This document shows, piece by piece, positions 15,630-24,108 of a stretch of 32,071 bases of DNA. The position numbers and the translations under genes were made by a program. The DNA lies in the NCBI RefSeq assembly GCF_001643305.1, contig NZ_LSGW01000061.1, forward strand, positions 1 to 32,071. The letters run 5' to 3'. Source of the DNA: Aeromonas salmonicida subsp. salmonicida. Lineage in GTDB: Bacteria > Pseudomonadota > Gammaproteobacteria > Enterobacterales > Aeromonadaceae. Positions within the stretch are counted from its first letter, which is position 1. Each line of letters opens with the position of its first letter. A model generated the notes under the pieces. The model saw only the letters and a program-made list of their open reading frames with translations, ran no database searches and was not told the origin of the DNA.

Positions 15630-17417
15630 TCAGCGCAACTTGTCGAGCTGACCCAAAAACTCGGTGGGGCCCATAAAGCCGGTCACCCGCTGGTCACTCA
15701 GTTCCTGGCCGGCACTGTCGAAGAAGATCAGGGTCGGCAGGCCCAGCACGTTCAGGCCGTTGAGCAGTTCCACATCGGCATCGTCGTTGGCGGTGACGTC
15801 CGCTTGCAGCAGTGCGATGTCATCGAAGCGCGCCCGCACGGCGGGATCGCTGAAGGTCTTGTGCTCGAACTCCTTGCAGGCCACGCACCAGTCGGCGTAG
15901 AGGTCCAGCAGCACAGGTTTGCCGCGGGCGGCGGCGAGTTGCGTCTTGAGGTCATCCAGGGTCTTGATGCGGATAAATTGGGGCGCCTGGGTCTCGGCGC
16001 TGGCCTTGACGCCGGGCACGGGCAGCAGCAGATCCTTGCCTACCACCACCAGGCTCATCATCGCCAGCAACAGCACAAAGCCGCCGAGACTCTTGCCGAC
16101 CGAGTGGGCGCGATGCTGGTTGTGGTGATAGAGGTAGCCGCACAGCAGCAGCCCCCAGCCGAGCCAGGCGAGGGTGGCGACCTGGTCGCTCCAGAGCCGT
16201 GACAACAGTAGGATTGGCACCGCAAGCAGCGCAAAACCAAAGAGTTGCTTGATCACATCCATCCAGGCGCCCGCTCTGGGCAGCAACTTGCCCCCTGAGG
16301 TGCCGAGCAGCAGCAACGGCGGTCCCATGCCCAGCGACAAGGCATAGAGGGCCGCACCGCCGAGCCAGAGATCGCCGCTTTGAGCCACGTAAATCAGGGC
16401 GCCGGAGAGCGGTGCCGTGGTGCAGGGGGAGCAGACCAGGCCCGAGATCATCCCCATGATGCTGACCCCGAGTACAGAGCCTCCCTGCTGGCGGTTGGAG
16501 AGGCCGCTCAAGCGGGTTTGCAGGCTGCTCGGCAGTTGCAGGGTGTAGAGCCCGAACATGGAGAGCGCCAGCAGCACGAACATGACGGAGAGCCCGATCA
16601 GCACATAGGGGTGCTGCAGCGCCGCCTGGAATTTCAAGCCCGCCGACGCCACCACCAGCCCGAGCAGGGTGTAGGTCACCGCCATCCCCTGCACATAGAC
16701 GAAGGAGAGCAGGAAGGCGCGGCGGGTGGAGAGCCTATGACCCGCCCCGGCTATGATGCCGGTCAGGATCGGGTACATGGGGAAGACGCAGGGGGTGAAG
16801 GCGAGCCCCAGCCCCAGCGCGAAGAAGGCGGCGATGCTGAGCCAGAAGCCCTGGCTGCCGAGGGCCGCGGCCAGTTGATCCTGCTGACTGCTGGCTGGGG
16901 CGCGGGTCATGTCATCGGTGGCGGCCGGATCTGTATCGTTAGCGACGACAGGCTGCACCGCAATCTGCTTGTCTGTGGGCGGGTAGCAGAGGCCGTCGGT
17001 ACAGCCCTGATAGCTGACGGTGAGGCTGGCCTGCTGGCCCGCCTCGGTCAGGGTGACGGGGATCTGCACCTCCCGGTAGTAGACCCAGGTCTTGCCGAAG
17101 AAGTCATCCTCATGCTCTGCCCCGGCGGGCAAGACGGGTTCGTTGAAGGTGAGATTCTCGCCCTTGAAGCGTAAGCTGTGGCGGTAGAGATAGTAGTTAT
17201 CGGCGATGCGCAGGGTCAGCAATAGCTGGTTGCCTTGCTGTTCACTCTCGAGCGCGAAGGCGTCGTCGACTTTCAGAAACTTGGGCTGGGCGTTGGCCTC
17301 GATGCCGAGGGCGCTCAGCAGACTGTCACTGCTGGCCTGAACCGGCGTCACACTCAGGGTGGACAGCAGCATGGCGAAGAGCACAAGCAGGGGGGAGAGC
17401 AGGCGAGACAGTGTCAT
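15630..17417 (-). CDS. dsbD: thiol:disulfide interchange protein DsbD
   Basis: A 595-residue inner-membrane protein that carries electrons from cytosolic thioredoxin to the periplasm, keeping DsbC, DsbG and cytochrome c maturation factors reduced. All three parts are seen: a signal peptide (to about 28) and the periplasmic alpha domain with the Cys pair CTDGLC (139, 144); the eight-helix membrane domain with cysteines in TPCVFPMYP and CSPCTTAP; and a C-terminal thioredoxin domain with CVAC (511, 514). The order and length match E. coli DsbD. Its ATG overlaps the cutA stop by 4 nt (ATGA), so the two are translationally coupled, as in the enterobacterial cutA-dsbD pair. Confidence 0.97.
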   Translation of the reverse strand: MTLSRLLSPLLVLFAMLLSTLSVTPVQASSDSLLSALGIEANAQPKFLKVDDAFALESEQQGNQLLLTLRIADNYYLYRHSLRFKGENLTFNEPVLPAGAEHEDDFFGKTWVYYREVQIPVTLTEAGQQASLTVSYQGCTDGLCYPPTDKQIAVQPVVANDTDPAATDDMTRAPASSQQDQLAAALGSQGFWLSIAAFFALGLGLAFTPCVFPMYPILTGIIAGAGHRLSTRRAFLLSFVYVQGMAVTYTLLGLVVASAGLKFQAALQHPYVLIGLSVMFVLLALSMFGLYTLQLPSSLQTRLSGLSNRQQGGSVLGVSIMGMISGLVCSPCTTAPLSGALIYVAQSGDLWLGGAALYALSLGMGPPLLLLGTSGGKLLPRAGAWMDVIKQLFGFALLAVPILLLSRLWSDQVATLAWLGWGLLLCGYLYHHNQHRAHSVGKSLGGFVLLLAMMSLVVVGKDLLLPVPGVKASAETQAPQFIRIKTLDDLKTQLAAARGKPVLLDLYADWCVACKEFEHKTFSDPAVRARFDDIALLQADVTANDDADVELLNGLNVLGLPTLIFFDSAGQELSDQRVTGFMGPTEFLGQLDKLR

Positions 17418-17731
17418 GAGGTTTCCTGTGTTAACCAGTCGAGATAGGGCTGATGGCCCTGGCTTGTCGGGAGTGCCAGGATCTCCGGCACCTCATAGGG
17501 GTGATGGTTGAGGATACATAGGCGCAAGAGTTCGAACAGCGAGGCCCGCGACTTGATGATGAGCTGGATCTCCCGTGCCCGTTCGATCTGCCCCTGCCAG
17601 CGATAGATGGAGGTGAGACCGGGCAGCTGATTGATGCAGGCCGACAGCCGCTGGTTCAACAGTTGTTCGCTGATGAGGTCGGCGATCGCCTCATCCGGGC
17701 AGGTGCAAAGCACCAGAATGGCATCTGTCAT
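17414..17731 (-). CDS. cutA: divalent cation tolerance protein CutA
   Basis: A 105-residue protein of the CutA1 family, which forms very stable trimers with a ferredoxin-like fold. It was linked to copper tolerance in E. coli; the exact role is unsettled. The family pattern is clear: AILVLCTCPDEAIA at the start, LSACINQLPGLTSIYRWQG in the middle, EIQLIIKSRASLF, and HHPYEVPEILALP near the end. I chose the ATG at 17731, giving MTDAILVLC as in homologues; the longer frame to 17812 has no support. The gene overlaps dsbD by 4 nt. Confidence 0.93.
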   Translation of the reverse strand: MTDAILVLCTCPDEAIADLISEQLLNQRLSACINQLPGLTSIYRWQGQIERAREIQLIIKSRASLFELLRLCILNHHPYEVPEILALPTSQGHQPYLDWLTQETS

Positions 17732-17924
17732 GGTGAAATTTCTCGTCCGTTCGAGGCGGCACGGCGCCTTTAAACCAGCGGCTACTATACCTAGCGATGG
17801 GGTAAATAGCATCTGACGGGCTTTATCGGCTCGACATGAAAATAAGTGGGGGGCATGAGATAGACGCTGTCAAAGGGACAAGGCAGAATGAGCGGGCTTG
17901 TTCCCATTCGACGTAAGGAAATGT

Positions 17925-18266
17925 ATGACCCAACAGAATGAGCAGCAGAGAAACCGCATGTTGAGCCTGTTGCGCGAAGGTGAGCGCCGTATGTTGGTGC
18001 AACTGGCCGGTCTGCTGCGTACCAGTGCCGATGAAATCAATGCCGAGCTGGAAAAAGAGGAGCTGCTGGCTACCCTGGAGCAACCCGTCACGGTGGAGTA
18101 TCTCAACGGCGTGGTGCAACACCATCTGTTCGAGCGTCTGCACAAGGGTGACATGGTGGCGGCCCAGCGCCTGCTGAACCAGTACCAGAGCGACCTCGAG
18201 GCCATGCTGACCCAGGAGTCGGCCGAGGCGGATGCCCCGACCGAAGAGCTGAAGGCGCAGGCCTGA
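17925..18266 (+). CDS. small acidic helical protein, unknown function
   Basis: A 113-residue soluble protein without a signal peptide. AAGGA lies six bases before the ATG at 17925, which is better placed than the ATG at 17898. The sequence is helical and charged: NRMLSLLREGERRMLVQLAGLL, then TSADEINAELEKEELLATLEQ, which has the look of a helix-turn-helix or small four-helix bundle, then HHLFERLHKGDMVAAQRLL and an acidic Glu/Ala-rich tail. I do not recognise the family. A good terminator follows. It is a lone gene between cutA (divergent) and the PACE gene (convergent). Confidence 0.7.
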   Translation: MTQQNEQQRNRMLSLLREGERRMLVQLAGLLRTSADEINAELEKEELLATLEQPVTVEYLNGVVQHHLFERLHKGDMVAAQRLLNQYQSDLEAMLTQESAEADAPTEELKAQA

Positions 18267-18302
18267 ACGCTGCGGCAGGCCCGCCGGGCTTGTCCTCCCC
18301 CA

Positions 18303-18340
18303 GCACCATCATGCCCCTTGCATGATGGTGCCTCGTTTTT
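18303..18340 (+). terminator. terminator of the small acidic protein gene
   Basis: A perfect 12-bp stem GCACCATCATGC/GCATGATGGTGC (18303-18314 with 18320-18331) with a CCCTT loop is followed, after CTCG, by TTTTT (18336-18340). It lies between two convergent genes. Confidence 0.82.
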
Positions 18341-18361
18341 CCTGCCGTTTTTTGCCGTCTT

Positions 18362-18799
18362 TCAACCCAGTGCGTTCTGCTGCCACTGGCCCGGGATCGG
18401 GTACACCTTGTCGTAGCTCCAGTTGTAGATGAAGGCGTAGACCAGATAGAAGGTCACGAAGCCGATGTTGAGCGCCAGCGCCGCCAGCAGGGCGAGATCC
18501 AGCCACCAGGCGATCACCGGCAGGGTCAGCGCCATGAAGCCTCCTTCAAAGCCGAACGCATGGACCACGCGCTGCCACAAGGTCTTGTGCGGGTGACCTT
18601 GGTACTTGAGCAGCAGCTTGTCGAAGCCGATGTTGTAGACATAGTTCCAGAAGGTGGCCAGCACCGAGAACAGGATGGCCAGCGGCCCCATGTGACTGAG
18701 CTCGATACCTGTGACCCAGCTGGCCAGGGGGGCGGCGATGAGCAGACCTATCACTTCAAAGCCGATGGCATGGCGGATACGGTCGTTGCGGGTACGCAT
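18362..18799 (-). CDS. PACE family efflux transporter
   Basis: A 145-residue inner-membrane protein with four helices in two tandem bacterial transmembrane pair units. Each unit starts with the family motif (RIRHAIGFEVIGLL at 7-20; RVVHAFGFEGGFMALTL at about 77-93), including the acidic residue after Phe that is essential for proton coupling in AceI. PACE proteins export biocides such as chlorhexidine, and short diamines. WNYVYNIGFDKLL and YNWSYDKVYP end the two units, as in homologues. It is divergent from a LysR regulator with 124 bp between them, the usual arrangement for this family, so that regulator probably controls it. Confidence 0.92.
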   Translation of the reverse strand: MRTRNDRIRHAIGFEVIGLLIAAPLASWVTGIELSHMGPLAILFSVLATFWNYVYNIGFDKLLLKYQGHPHKTLWQRVVHAFGFEGGFMALTLPVIAWWLDLALLAALALNIGFVTFYLVYAFIYNWSYDKVYPIPGQWQQNALG

Positions 18800-18841
18800 A
18801 AATTCCTCTCTTTAAACAGGTATGTTGACTGACTGGTTGGC

Positions 18842-18867
18842 AATCTATCCCTATTTGTTGATAGTTT
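18842..18867. promoter_or_regulatory. candidate LysR operator between PACE and lysR genes
   Basis: AAtCTATC-N10-GATAGtTT is an imperfect dyad (arms 18842-18849 and 18860-18867) in the divergent intergenic region. LysR proteins bind interrupted dyads with a T-N11-A core; here the T to A spacing is 12, close to but not exactly the rule. Confidence 0.45.
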
Positions 18868-18923
18868 CACGTTGGCATCCATCGCTAAAATAGATAGATG
18901 ACCGCATTTGCAGGAGCAGGACG

Positions 18924-19823
18924 ATGAATCCATCGCTGGAACAACTCAGGGTATTGCTGGCCGCTGCACAGGCGGGCTCCTTTTCGGCGGCGGCGCGCCA
19001 GCTGGGCAAGGCGCAGTCGGTGGTCAGCACCGCCATCGCCAATCTGGAGATAGATCTGGGGCTCGAGCTGTTTGATCGCTCTGCCCGCTATCCTGTGCTG
19101 ACAGAGGCGGGCACCCGCATCCATCAGGAGGCCACTATCTTGCTGGCCCAAAGCGAGCGCTTGCAGGCGATAGCCGGTGAGCTGGCCGCAGGCGTAGAGT
19201 CGAGGCTCACCCTGGCCATCGATGATGACTCTCATCTGCCCTGGCTTGGCTCCCTGTTGGAGGAGTTCGCCACCCGCTACCCCGGCGTCGAGCTGGAGTT
19301 GCTGTTTCCGCTGATGGAGGATGTGACCGAACTGCTCAAAAGCGGCCGGGCCCAGCTTGGCATCAGCTATCAGAAGGAACGGCCTGAGCGGGAGCTCGCC
19401 TCCTGTTCACTGGGCTCCGTCAAGATGCCGTTGGTGGTCTCCCCCGATCATCCGCTGGCCCGCAAGACGCCACTGCGAGAGAGCGACTTGCAAGGGGCCC
19501 GCCAGCTGATGGTGACGGGGCGACGGGAAGGCACGGAGCGCCACCGTTTTCGCCTCTCGGCACAGGTGTGGTGGGTGGAGGGGGATCTGGGCATTTTGGA
19601 GCTGGTCAAGCTGGTCAAGCTGGTCAAGCTGGGGTTGGGCTGGGCATCAGTGCCGGACTTTCTGTTGCACCGGCCGCTGGCGCGAGGGGAGGTAGTGGTG
19701 CTCAATCCGGACTTCATTGCGCTGGCTGAGCTGGCTCTGGAGCTGCAATGGTATCGCGCCCGCCCGCTGGGGCAGGCGGGGCGCTGGCTCAAGGAGGCAC
19801 TGCTGGCGCGAGTGCCTCGTTAG
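18924..19823 (+). CDS. LysR-type transcriptional regulator
   Basis: A 299-residue regulator. The N-terminal winged helix-turn-helix is complete (PSLEQLRVLLAAAQAGSFSA, then QSVVSTAIANLEIDLGLELFDR), followed by the effector-binding domain (LTLAIDDDSHLPWL, VELELLFPLMEDVTELLKSG). It is divergent from the PACE gene and probably senses an exported compound. An odd feature is the sequence ELVKLVKLVKLGLGWA near residues 226-241: the LVK unit is repeated three times by a perfect 9-bp tandem repeat, where relatives would usually have one (E-LVKLGLGWA). This adds six residues to a helix before the last strand. The frame is kept, but the change may alter effector response. Confidence 0.93.
   Translation: MNPSLEQLRVLLAAAQAGSFSAAARQLGKAQSVVSTAIANLEIDLGLELFDRSARYPVLTEAGTRIHQEATILLAQSERLQAIAGELAAGVESRLTLAIDDDSHLPWLGSLLEEFATRYPGVELELLFPLMEDVTELLKSGRAQLGISYQKERPERELASCSLGSVKMPLVVSPDHPLARKTPLRESDLQGARQLMVTGRREGTERHRFRLSAQVWWVEGDLGILELVKLVKLVKLGLGWASVPDFLLHRPLARGEVVVLNPDFIALAELALELQWYRARPLGQAGRWLKEALLARVPR
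19602..19628 (+). repeat. triple 9-bp tandem repeat inside the LysR gene
   Basis: Three perfect copies of CTGGTCAAG lie head to tail (19602-19610, 19611-19619, 19620-19628) and are followed by the related CTGGGGTTG. Each encodes Leu-Val-Lys in frame. Such arrays grow and shrink by slippage without breaking the frame. Confidence 0.95.
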
Positions 19824-19829
19824 CCGACC

Positions 19830-20741
19830 TTACTCGGTCAGCGAGTAGGGCAGGGCTTGCAGAGCAAGGCTGGAGGCCTCCTCCTGCTTGAAACGAAAAT
19901 GGGCATCGGCCTCTGTATCCTTGGGCAGCACGGCCGTGATCCACACCTGATCTGCCTGTTGCCAGACGTTGAGCACCATGCCGCTGCGTCGCCAGTTGTC
20001 ACCGAGCTGGATCTCCAGGGCATCGCCACAGGCGACGGGCTCGCTGGCAGTCCCGGCCAGCACGAACAGGGCGCGATTGTTGGCCCCGCGATACTTGGCG
20101 CGGGCGACAGTCTCCTGCCCCATGTAGCAGCCCTTGGTGAAGCTGATGCCATCCAGTGCCTGCAGGTTCAACATCTGGGGTATGTACTCCCCCTGATGCA
20201 CGGCTTCCAGATGGGGGATGCCAGCCTTGATATCCAGTCCCCACCAGAGTGATTCGCTACCGGCAGGCAAGTCTATGGTCAGTGGTTGCTCGCTCACCAG
20301 CAGCCAGCGATCCGCTTCGATCTGCACTGCCATGCCATCGTCGATCAGGCCGGTTTGTGACACGGCAAATCGGGCCTCCATCCACTCATCCGTGCCCTGG
20401 CCAGCCACGCCAACTGCCTGACCATGGTTCTCGGCGATCTCGACCTTGGCAAACACCGCAAACTTCTTGAGTTCGGGCAACTGACGCGCCAGCACAGAGG
20501 GCTTGGTCAGCATCAGCAGGCGATCGCTCAGGTAGAGCAGACGAAAATCGCTCCACAGCTTGCCTTTGGCATCGCAGTGGCCGCCCAGCGTGCTTTGGCC
20601 CGGTTGCAGTGCATTGACATCGCAGGTGACCTGGCCTTGCAGATACTTGACGCGATCTGCACCGGTCAGGCTGGTGATGGCGAGATCGGTCAGGGAGAAA
20701 AGGGTTGGCTCGGCAGGAAAAACAGGCGTTTGCAGGCTCAC
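19830..20741 (-). CDS. ygfZ: tRNA-modifying protein YgfZ
   Basis: A 303-residue folate-binding protein related to the glycine cleavage T-protein. In E. coli it supports iron-sulfur enzymes such as MiaB. The hallmark KGCYMGQE (203-210), containing the reactive Cys205, is followed by TVARAKYRG. The N-terminal half has the YLQGQVTCDV and GKLWSDFRLL segments of the family. It diverges from sdhE-ygfX with 113 bp between, the same arrangement as in E. coli. The end lies seven bases from the stop of the convergent LysR gene, so the two transcripts overlap at their 3' ends. Confidence 0.94.
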   Translation of the reverse strand: MSLQTPVFPAEPTLFSLTDLAITSLTGADRVKYLQGQVTCDVNALQPGQSTLGGHCDAKGKLWSDFRLLYLSDRLLMLTKPSVLARQLPELKKFAVFAKVEIAENHGQAVGVAGQGTDEWMEARFAVSQTGLIDDGMAVQIEADRWLLVSEQPLTIDLPAGSESLWWGLDIKAGIPHLEAVHQGEYIPQMLNLQALDGISFTKGCYMGQETVARAKYRGANNRALFVLAGTASEPVACGDALEIQLGDNWRRSGMVLNVWQQADQVWITAVLPKDTEADAHFRFKQEEASSLALQALPYSLTE

Positions 20742-20854
20742 GATGGTATTCCAGAGACAGAAAGTATGTGACCTGCATGGTAAAGACGTAAGGAATGTTT
20801 GTCAGCCGGAAAATCCAGCTGTTACCATCCTCGGGTCTTTGTAAGGAGAGTTCC

Positions 20855-21124
20855 ATGTTGAGCCCAATTGAAAAATCCCGCCTGAAGTGGGCTTGCCGTC
20901 GTGGCATGCTCGAGCTGGATGTGATCTTTATGCCGTTCTTTGAACACGAGTTCGACAGCTTGAGTGACGAGCAGCAGCAGACCTTCATCCGTTTGCTGGA
21001 GAGCGATGACCCTGACCTGTTCAAGTGGTGCATGGGCCACGGCGTTCCTGCCGATCCCGCTTTTGCCGCCATGATCGCCCTGATCCTGGAACGCAATCAG
21101 GCTCGCCACGATAGCCTGAGCTGA
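20855..21124 (+). CDS. sdhE: FAD assembly factor SdhE
   Basis: An 89-residue cytosolic protein that helps attach FAD covalently to the flavoprotein subunits of succinate dehydrogenase and fumarate reductase. The essential RGxxE motif is present as RGMLE (16-20), followed by the family pattern [13 protein letters not shown] and the FKWCMGHG segment near residue 60. AAGGAG lies seven bases before the ATG at 20855; the longer frame from 20795 has no support. ygfX follows after six bases, so the two form an operon. Confidence 0.96.
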   Translation: MLSPIEKSRLKWACRRGMLELDVIFMPFFEHEFDSLSDEQQQTFIRLLESDDPDLFKWCMGHGVPADPAFAAMIALILERNQARHDSLS

Positions 21125-21130
21125 TCCCGT

Positions 21131-21520
21131 ATGCGGGTTTACATGCCCGTCATTCCCTCCCGGCAGCAGCGTATCCTGCTGCTGATCCTGTTTCTGCTGC
21201 TGTTGTGGCCGGTTGCCAGTCTGATCCATGGTTGGCAGTGGGCACTGCTGCTCCCCTGCTGGTTGGCGGGGCTCTGGCTTGCCTGGCAGGGTGCCAGCCG
21301 TATGGCCGGTTTGCTGGAGTGGGATGGGCAGTGGCTGGTGTGGCAGGGGTATCGCTATCAGCTGGGGACGCGCAGTCGCGTCCTGCCCGGTGTACTCTGG
21401 CTGCAACTGGTGGCAAGCGACAGGCCTGATGCCCGTCTCTGGCTCTTCTCCGACGCACTCGCACCTGAGCATTACAGGGCGCTGGCCCGCGCCATCAGGC
21501 TAACGCCACCCGCCCGTTAA
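21131..21520 (+). CDS. ygfX: YgfX (CptA-type) membrane protein, partner of SdhE
   Basis: A 129-residue inner-membrane protein. Two adjacent hydrophobic segments (ILLLILFLLLLWPVASLIH and WALLLPCWLAGLWLAWQG) form a hairpin near the N-terminus, followed by a cytosolic beta-rich part (LLEWDGQWLVWQGYRYQL) that ends in DALAPEHYRALARAIR, the family tail. YgfX binds SdhE in Serratia and was reported in E. coli to inhibit MreB and FtsZ polymerisation (CptA). The gene is six bases after sdhE. The sequence is divergent, as is usual for this family; position supports the call. Confidence 0.85.
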   Translation: MRVYMPVIPSRQQRILLLILFLLLLWPVASLIHGWQWALLLPCWLAGLWLAWQGASRMAGLLEWDGQWLVWQGYRYQLGTRSRVLPGVLWLQLVASDRPDARLWLFSDALAPEHYRALARAIRLTPPAR

Positions 21521-21554
21521 TCATCCTGCCTGTTTCAACCCTTCTCCCTCATAG

Positions 21555-21584
21555 CAAATGACCCCGCCGGGGCGAGGTCATTTG
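21555..21584. terminator. bidirectional hairpin between ygfX and the nadB remnant
   Basis: CAAATGACC (21555-21563) pairs with GGTCATTTG (21576-21584), and an inner CGCC/GGCG stem (21565-21568 with 21571-21574) is stacked inside after one mismatch. It lies 34 nt after the ygfX stop and between convergent genes. The only U-run is the one within the stem, so it is a moderate terminator. Confidence 0.6.
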
Positions 21585-21602
21585 GTGACTGCTAACGCAT
21601 GA

Positions 21603-21678
21603 TTATTCTCGATCCGGCGTCAGCACCGTGGGTGTGGAGTCTGGCTGTATGTCCGGGTAGTCCGGGATGTGGGGTGCA
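21603..21678 (-). pseudogene. diverged second copy of the 3' end of nadB
   Basis: About 76 bp here match the end of nadB (21716-about 21790) with some dozen mismatches and one small gap. On the minus strand one frame reads DYPDIQPDSTPTVLTPDRE then TAA, against [19 protein letters not shown] then TAA in nadB: 16 of 19 residues equal, with many of the DNA changes silent. Further from the stop the match becomes frame-shifted and fades. It has no start codon and so is a gene-end remnant. The pattern of changes suggests that it was once a functional nadB end from a diverged allele. Confidence 0.85.
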
Positions 21679-21715
21679 GCTTGCGTATCTCCCTTGGCTC
21701 ATCACTGGTGCAGGA

Positions 21716-23332
21716 TTACTCCCGCTCCGGGGTCAGCACAGTGGGTTTGGAGTCTGGTTGCATGTCCGGATAATCCAGGTTGTAGTGCAGGCCGCGCGAC
21801 TCCTTGCGCTGCAGTGCGCAGTTGACGATGAGCTCGGCCACCTGCAGCAGGTTACGCAGCTCCAGCAGGTTGTTGGAAACGCGGAAGTTGGCGTAGTACT
21901 CCTGCACTTCCTGCTTGAGCAGGTCGATACGGCGCTTGGCGCGGGCCAGGCGTTTGTTGGTACGCACTATCCCCACATAGTCCCACATCATCAGCCGCAG
22001 CTCATGCCAGTTGTGCTGGATAACGACCTGTTCGTCCGAGTCGTCCACCTTGCTCTCATCCCAGGCGGGCAGATGGGGCGGTTCCACACTCATGGGCAAC
22101 TTGGCCATGATGTCGGCTCCCGCCTGATGGGCATAGACCACGCACTCGAGCAGGGAGTTGGAGGCCATGCGGTTGGCACCGTGCAGACCCGTGTAGGTCA
22201 CTTCGCCAATGGCATAGAGACCGGGAATGTCGGTCTGGCCATTGTTGTCGATCATCACGCCACCACAGGTGTAGTGGGCCGCCGGGACTATGGGCATCGG
22301 CTCCCTGGTGATGTCGATGCCGACAGCCATGCAGCGCTCGTGAATGGTCGGGAAGTGCTTGATGATGAAATCCGCCGGCTTGTGGCTGATGTCCAGATAC
22401 ATGCAGTCGGCACCGAGGCGTTTCATCTCGTGGTCGATGGCGCGGGCGACTATATCCCGTGGGGCCAGCTCGGCCCGTTCATCGAACTCCAGCATGAAGC
22501 GGCTGCCGTCGGGACGGCGCAGATAGGCACCTTCCCCGCGCAGGGCTTCGGTCAGCAGGAAGTTGGGGTCATCGGGGTGGAACAGGCTGGTGGGGTGGAA
22601 CTGGTTGAACTCCAGGTTCGCTACCCGGCAGCCGGCGCGCCACGCCATGGCGATGCCGTCACCCGAGCTCACGTCCGGGTTGGAGGTGTACTGATACACC
22701 TTGGAGGCACCGCCGGTGGCCAGCGCCACGAAGCGGGCGCGGATCACCTCGACCTGCTCGGCGTTACGGTTCCAGACGTAGGCGCCCAGCACCTTGTTGC
22801 CCGGCAGGTTCAGCTTGCGGGTGGTGATGAGGTCGACCGCGTTGAAGCGTTCCATCAGCTGGATATTGGGGTGGGAGCGCACCTGATCGATCAGGGTGAG
22901 CTGCACCGCCTTGCCGGTGGCATCGGCCGCATGGAAGATGCGGCGATGGCTGTGGCCCCCTTCACGGGTCAGGTGATAGTGGGACTCGCCCTCGGCGTCC
23001 TCCTCCTGATCGAAGGGAACCCCCTGCTTGATCAGCCACTGGATGGATTCGCGGGCGTTGCGGGCGGTGAACTCCACCACGGCAGGGTCACACAACCCTG
23101 CCCCGGCGTTGAGCGTGTCGCTCACGTGGGATTCGATGCTGTCGGTTTCGTCGAAAACGGCAGCGATGCCTCCTTGCGCATAGAGAGTGGCCCCCTCACT
23201 GATGGGCCCCTTGCTCAGAACCAGGACTTTGGCCTGGTCTGCCAACCGCAACGCGAGGGACAGACCAGCGGCACCGCTGCCAATGATCAGTACATCGCAA
23301 AGGTATTCAACACTTGCTTTCATAAGTATCAT
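21716..23332 (-). CDS. nadB: L-aspartate oxidase
   Basis: A 538-residue flavoenzyme that oxidises L-aspartate to iminoaspartate, the first step of NAD synthesis, in the cytosol; NadA then makes quinolinate. The FAD loop is [13 protein letters not shown] (GSGAAG at 18-23). Family segments include YAQGGIAAV, the succinate dehydrogenase/fumarate reductase-like [23 protein letters not shown] and [15 protein letters not shown]. Length is close to E. coli (540). The start at 23332 has a short AGG; an ATG three codons later is possible. nadB diverges from rpoE, as in E. coli. The last 25 codons are echoed 113 bp downstream by a diverged copy. Confidence 0.97.
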   Translation of the reverse strand: MILMKASVEYLCDVLIIGSGAAGLSLALRLADQAKVLVLSKGPISEGATLYAQGGIAAVFDETDSIESHVSDTLNAGAGLCDPAVVEFTARNARESIQWLIKQGVPFDQEEDAEGESHYHLTREGGHSHRRIFHAADATGKAVQLTLIDQVRSHPNIQLMERFNAVDLITTRKLNLPGNKVLGAYVWNRNAEQVEVIRARFVALATGGASKVYQYTSNPDVSSGDGIAMAWRAGCRVANLEFNQFHPTSLFHPDDPNFLLTEALRGEGAYLRRPDGSRFMLEFDERAELAPRDIVARAIDHEMKRLGADCMYLDISHKPADFIIKHFPTIHERCMAVGIDITREPMPIVPAAHYTCGGVMIDNNGQTDIPGLYAIGEVTYTGLHGANRMASNSLLECVVYAHQAGADIMAKLPMSVEPPHLPAWDESKVDDSDEQVVIQHNWHELRLMMWDYVGIVRTNKRLARAKRRIDLLKQEVQEYYANFRVSNNLLELRNLLQVAELIVNCALQRKESRGLHYNLDYPDMQPDSKPTVLTPERE

Positions 23333-23413
23333 TGGCCTGGATTAAGAACTGGCACCATGGTAGCCCAAGCGAGGGCGGTGATGCAGCCTGCGTCACATTT
23401 TTTTCAATGCAAC

Positions 23414-23442
23414 CGAACTTTCCCTGATTCCTCCTGTCTGAA
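23414..23442 (+). promoter_or_regulatory. sigma-E-type promoter of rpoE
   Basis: CGAACTT (23414-23420), 16 bases, then TCTGAA (23437-23442) match the sigma-E consensus (GGAACTT-N15/16-TCTGA or TCAAA). The start would fall near 23448, about 58 nt before the rpoE ATG. It implies positive autoregulation of the rpoE-rse operon, as in E. coli. Confidence 0.75.
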
Positions 23443-23505
23443 CTTGTGCGCTTAGGAAGGGCCGGAAAAGAAAAACGATAACCTGATGGGGGTTTTACGG
23501 CTCTG

Positions 23506-24087
23506 ATGAGCGACCAGAATCTACTGGACGAACAGCTGGTTGAACGGGTCCAGCGTGGCGATAAAAATGCATTCAACCTGTTGGTAAAAAAATACCAGCA
23601 TAAAGTGGTCAACCTGGTTGCCAGGTATGTCAACAATCCGGGCGATGTGCCGGATGTGGCGCAGGAGGCGTTTATCAAAGCCTACCGGGCGTTGCCGACA
23701 TTCCGTGGCGAGAGCGCGTTTTACACCTGGTTGTACCGAATCGCCGTGAATACGGCCAAAAATTATCTGACCTCTCAGGGGCGCAGGCCGCCCAGCAGTG
23801 ATGTAGAGGCGGACGAGGCAGAATACTATGGTGGTGGCGAAGCCTTGCAAGAGATTGCCACACCGGAAAACCTGGCGCTGACCGACGAGATCAAGCGTAC
23901 CGTGTTTTCCGCCATAGAAGCTTTGCCTGAAGACTTGAGGACAGCCATCACCCTTCGCGAACTGGAAGGGCTGAGCTACGAAGAGATTGCCGAAATCATG
24001 GATTGTCCGGTGGGTACGGTGAGATCCCGCATCTTCCGGGCGAGGGAAGCAATCGATAAAAAGCTGAAACCTCTGATCGAGAATTAA
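23506..24087 (+). CDS. rpoE: envelope-stress sigma factor RpoE
   Basis: A 193-residue ECF sigma factor that directs RNA polymerase to envelope-stress genes. Region 2 (FNLLVKKYQHKVVNLVARYV, DVAQEAFIKAYRALPTFRG, FYTWLYRIAVNTAKNYL) and region 4 (LPEDLRTAITLRELEGLSYE, then CPVGTVRSRIFRAREAID) are very close to E. coli RpoE (191 residues). The ribosome site before the ATG is weak (GGGGG 13 bases upstream), so translation may be limited or coupled to upstream structure. It is followed by its anti-sigma operon rseA-rseB-rseC and diverges from nadB. A sigma-E-like promoter lies upstream. Confidence 0.98.
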   Translation: MSDQNLLDEQLVERVQRGDKNAFNLLVKKYQHKVVNLVARYVNNPGDVPDVAQEAFIKAYRALPTFRGESAFYTWLYRIAVNTAKNYLTSQGRRPPSSDVEADEAEYYGGGEALQEIATPENLALTDEIKRTVFSAIEALPEDLRTAITLRELEGLSYEEIAEIMDCPVGTVRSRIFRAREAIDKKLKPLIEN

Positions 24088-24108
24088 CTGGGGAAAGACA
24101 GGTTAACT

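Noticed and set aside
21599..23455. 618-codon open frame on the plus strand opposite nadB
   Set aside because: It is an antisense shadow. nadB on the minus strand has full family motifs, and the antisense product is low in complexity and rich in Gly, His, Val and Gln, as expected from a GC-rich complement.
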